From Nodularia spumigena CCY9414 (GTDB lineage Bacteria > Cyanobacteriota > Cyanobacteriia > Cyanobacteriales > Nostocaceae), in NCBI RefSeq assembly GCF_000340565.2, contig NZ_CP007203.1:2062288-2097500 (forward strand): 35,213 bases of DNA. Direction: 5' to 3'. Positions 33,006 through 35,213 of the stretch are shown here, one piece after another. The stretch's first letter is position 1. Each line of letters starts with the position of its first letter. The notes under the pieces were generated by a model. That model ran no database searches. It worked only from the letters and a program-made list of their open reading frames with translations, and was not told the origin of the DNA. The position numbers and the translations under genes were made by a program.

Positions 33006-35213
33006 TCATGATGCCTCATAAAGTTGGATATTGCGGAACAGACCATTACTATCAGGTGAGGCTACATCATGGTCATTGGCAAAGGTGAGATAGTTGAAAT
33101 TGCCCGTGAAGTAATCTCCTACTTTAATACCATAAGATTGCCAACCAGAACCAGTGCTATAGTTTTTAAAGTCATCGAGTCCCCAATTTTGAGTTCCACT
33201 AAGTTGGAATAAGTTTTGGGGGTTATTGATGACATCATTGTCAGTATCAAAACCAATTCCGTGAATTTCTCCTCGTTTGCTGCTTTGGAATTCAAATTCC
33301 AGGATGGTGTTGTTGGTAATATTGTAATTACCAATGTCCAGTTTTTTCCAGGTGTTACCGGATAGTCCTAGTTGAGTTTTATCAGCCGAGATGGTGAATT
33401 CATCTGTGACATCTTGGGAGGCGGCGGAAAGAGCGTATTCGTTGCTATTACCGTTGATGTTGACGCTGAGGTTTTTATTCTCGTAGAGTTGGATATTGCG
33501 GAACTGACCATTACTATCAGGTGAGGCTACATCATGGTCATTGGCAAAGGTGAGGTAGTTGAAATTGCCCGTGAAGTAATCTCCTACTTTAATACCATAA
33601 GATTGCCAACCAGAACCAGTGCTATAGTTTTTAAAGTCATCGAGTCCCCAATTTTGAGTTCCACTGAGTTGGAATAAGTTTTGGGGGTTATTGATGACAT
33701 TATCGTCATTATCAAAACCAATACCGTGAATTTCTCCTCGTTTGCTGCTTTGGAATTCAAATTCCAGGATGGTGTTGTTGGTAATATTGTAGCCACCAAT
33801 GTCCAGTTTTTTCCAGGTGTTACCGGATAGTCCTAGTTGAGTTTTATCAGCAGAGATAGTGAATTCATCTGTGACATTTTGAGATGCGGCGGAAAGAGCG
33901 TATTCGTTGCTACTACCGTTGATATTGACGCTGATGGTCTTCTCATAAAGTTGGATATTGCGGAACTGACCATTACTATCAGGTGAGGCTACATCATGGT
34001 CATTGGCAAAGGTGAGGTAGTTGAAATTGCCCGTGAAGTAATCTCCTACGGTAATACTGTAAGATTGCCAACCAGAACCAGTGCTATAGTTTTTAAAGTT
34101 ATTTAGTCCCCAATTTTGAGTTCCACTAAGTTGGAATAAGTTTTGGGGGTTATTGAGTACATCATTGTCAGTATCAAAACCAATACCGTGAATTTCTCCT
34201 CGTTTGCTGCTTTGGAATTCAAATTCCAGGATGGTGTTGTTGGTAATATTGTAGCCACCAATGTCCAGTTTTTTCCAGGTGTTACCGGATAGTCCTAGTT
34301 GAGTTTTATCAGCCGAGATGGTGAATTCATCTGTGACATTTTGAGATGCGGCGGAAAGAGCGTATTCGTTGCTACTACCGTTGATATTGACGCTGAGGTT
34401 GTTATTCTGATTCTCGTAGAGTTGGATATTGCGGAACTGACCATTACTATCAGGTGAGGCTACATCATGGTCATTGGCAAAGGTGAGGTAGTTGAAATCT
34501 CCGGTGAAGTAATCTCCTACGGTAATACTGTAAGATTGCCAACCAGAACCAGTGCTATAGTTTTTAAAGTTATTCAGTCCCCAATTTTGAGTTCCACTAA
34601 GTTGGAATAAGTTTTGGGGGTTATTGATGACATCATTGTCAGTATCAAAACCAATACCGTGAATTTCTCCTCGTTTGCTGCTTTGGAATTCAAATTCCAG
34701 GATGGTGTTGTTGGTAATATTGTAGCCACCAATGTCGAGTTTTTTCCAGGTGTTACCGGATAGTCCTAGTTGAGTTTTATCAGCAGAGATGGTGAATTCA
34801 TCTGTGACATCTTGGGAGGCGGCGGAAAGAGCGTATTCGTTGCTACTACCGTTGATGTTGACGCTAACGTTTTGATTTTCATAGAGTTGGATATTGCGGA
34901 ACTGACCATTACTATCAGGTGAGGCTACATCATGGTCATTGGCAAAGGTGAGGTAGTTGAAATTGCCCGTGAAGTAATCTCCTACGGTAATACTGTAAGA
35001 TTGCCAACCAGAACCAGTGCTATAGTTTTTAAAGTTATTCAGTCCCCAATTTTGAGTTCCACTAAGTTGGAATAAGTTTCCAGGGTTATTGATGACATCA
35101 TTGTCAGTATCAAAACCAATTCCGTGAATTTCTCCTCGTTTGCTGCTTTGGAATTCAAATTCCAGGATGGTGTTGTTGGTAATATTGTAATTACCAATGT
35201 CCAGTTTTTCCAG
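33006..35213 (-). CDS. Large protein of ~155-residue secreted-type repeats, 5' part outside window
   Basis: Open on the minus strand from near the window end to a TGA at 33006-33008. Four complete repeats and part of a fifth; the same position recurs at 33023, 33488, 33950, 34421 and 34886, spacing 465, 462, 471 and 465 bp, all multiples of three. Each unit reads NEYALSAASQDVTDEFTIS, a GLSGNTWKKLDI strand, TNNTILEFEFQSSKRGEIHG, IGFDTDNDVINNPQNLFQLSG, TQNWGLNNFKNYSTGSGWQ, then FNYLTFANDHDVASPDSNGQFRNIQLYE. The all-beta pattern, rich in aromatic, Asn and Asp residues, resembles jelly-roll sugar- or calcium-binding modules, but the family is not firmly recognised. Linkers of 0-5 residues differ between units. 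No start or export signal lies in the window. DNA identity between units is very high. At 35205-35209 a T5 run replaces the T6 of the other four copies and would shift the frame. Confidence 0.75.
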   Translation of the reverse strand: MEKLDIGNYNITNNTILEFEFQSSKRGEIHGIGFDTDNDVINNPGNLFQLSGTQNWGLNNFKNYSTGSGWQSYSITVGDYFTGNFNYLTFANDHDVASPDSNGQFRNIQLYENQNVSVNINGSSNEYALSAASQDVTDEFTISADKTQLGLSGNTWKKLDIGGYNITNNTILEFEFQSSKRGEIHGIGFDTDNDVINNPQNLFQLSGTQNWGLNNFKNYSTGSGWQSYSITVGDYFTGDFNYLTFANDHDVASPDSNGQFRNIQLYENQNNNLSVNINGSSNEYALSAASQNVTDEFTISADKTQLGLSGNTWKKLDIGGYNITNNTILEFEFQSSKRGEIHGIGFDTDNDVLNNPQNLFQLSGTQNWGLNNFKNYSTGSGWQSYSITVGDYFTGNFNYLTFANDHDVASPDSNGQFRNIQLYEKTISVNINGSSNEYALSAASQNVTDEFTISADKTQLGLSGNTWKKLDIGGYNITNNTILEFEFQSSKRGEIHGIGFDNDDNVINNPQNLFQLSGTQNWGLDDFKNYSTGSGWQSYGIKVGDYFTGNFNYLTFANDHDVASPDSNGQFRNIQLYENKNLSVNINGNSNEYALSAASQDVTDEFTISADKTQLGLSGNTWKKLDIGNYNITNNTILEFEFQSSKRGEIHGIGFDTDNDVINNPQNLFQLSGTQNWGLDDFKNYSTGSGWQSYGIKVGDYFTGNFNYLTFANDHDVASPDSNGLFRNIQLYEAS
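33023..35213. repeat. Tandem ~465-bp DNA repeats, 4.7 copies
   Basis: Nearly identical units with boundaries at 33023, 33488, 33950, 34421 and 34886. Differences are scattered single bases plus in-frame length changes in the linker (for example an added run at about 34401-34415). The similarity at silent positions points to recent duplication or gene conversion. Confidence 0.92.

Noticed and set aside
33119-33799. Two near-identical 71-codon open frames in the repeat region
   Set aside because: They are the same off-frame reading of two repeat units; the real frame is the one that stays open through all units.
33023-35213. CRISPR-like tandem repeat
   Set aside because: Units are about 465 bp, coding, and contiguous without unique spacers.

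Overview
The window looks like a chromosome segment of a filamentous, heterocystous-type cyanobacterium (Nostoc/Anabaena relatives). The evidence is the many HIP1 octamers (GCGATCGC), heptanucleotide STRR-type repeats, small palindromic elements, and genes typical of that group: an Slr0228-like FtsH, RppA/RppB-type two-component proteins, Uma2 nucleases, a C-DES-type cystine lyase and kinesin-light-chain-like TPR STAND proteins. The assignment is by recognition of sequence patterns only.

Layout. 1-0.9 kb: IS5-type transposase in two frames, cut by the window edge. 1.2-2.4 kb: seven-repeat FG-GAP/VCBS propeller protein (-). 2.9-4.2 kb: Xaa-Pro aminopeptidase (+). 4.5 kb: a perfect 48-bp palindrome made of 7-bp units. 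4.6-8.4 kb: Uma2 nuclease and a large nuclease-methyltransferase (-). 8.7-10.6 kb: ftsH with a clear terminator. 11-15.2 kb: small secreted protein, gltX, tRNA-Asp and a Ser/Thr kinase (all -). 15.2-17.5 kb: MITE-like repeats around a phytase-like esterase gene. 17.5-19.3 kb: NDH-2 and DoxX (-). 19.4-21.5 kb: rppA-rppB two-component operon (-). 21.5-25.1 kb: vapB-vapC and a STAND NTPase (NB-ARC + TPR) split by an in-frame UGA (-). 25.2-25.6 kb: a scar of an IntI-like recombinase remnant, a fragment of the efflux adaptor gene and the first ten codons of a second rppA. 25.7-29.5 kb: RND-type metal efflux operon (+). 29.6-31.1 kb: TM0106-type RecB-like nuclease (-). 31.3-32.5 kb: cystine lyase (+). 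32.6-32.9 kb: small secreted protein broken by a frameshift (+). 33.0-35.2 kb: large protein of ~155-residue repeats (-), running off the window.

How it fits together. In Synechocystis the relatives of rppAB (nrsRS) are divergent from, and control, a metal efflux operon. Here the same kind of pair is about 4 kb from an RND operon, and the intervening DNA (toxin-antitoxin, STAND protein, recombinase remnant) is bounded by two copies of the rppA 5' end and its leader. The simplest reading is that an accessory, probably defensive cassette split the regulator from its pump, left the ancestral control region with the pump, and placed rppAB directly behind vapBC. The STAND gene, whose effector-like N-terminus and NTPase core share one frame across a UGA-C stop, is the other striking point. 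Housekeeping genes (ftsH, gltX, tRNA-Asp, pepP) look intact; breakage is concentrated in the accessory genes.
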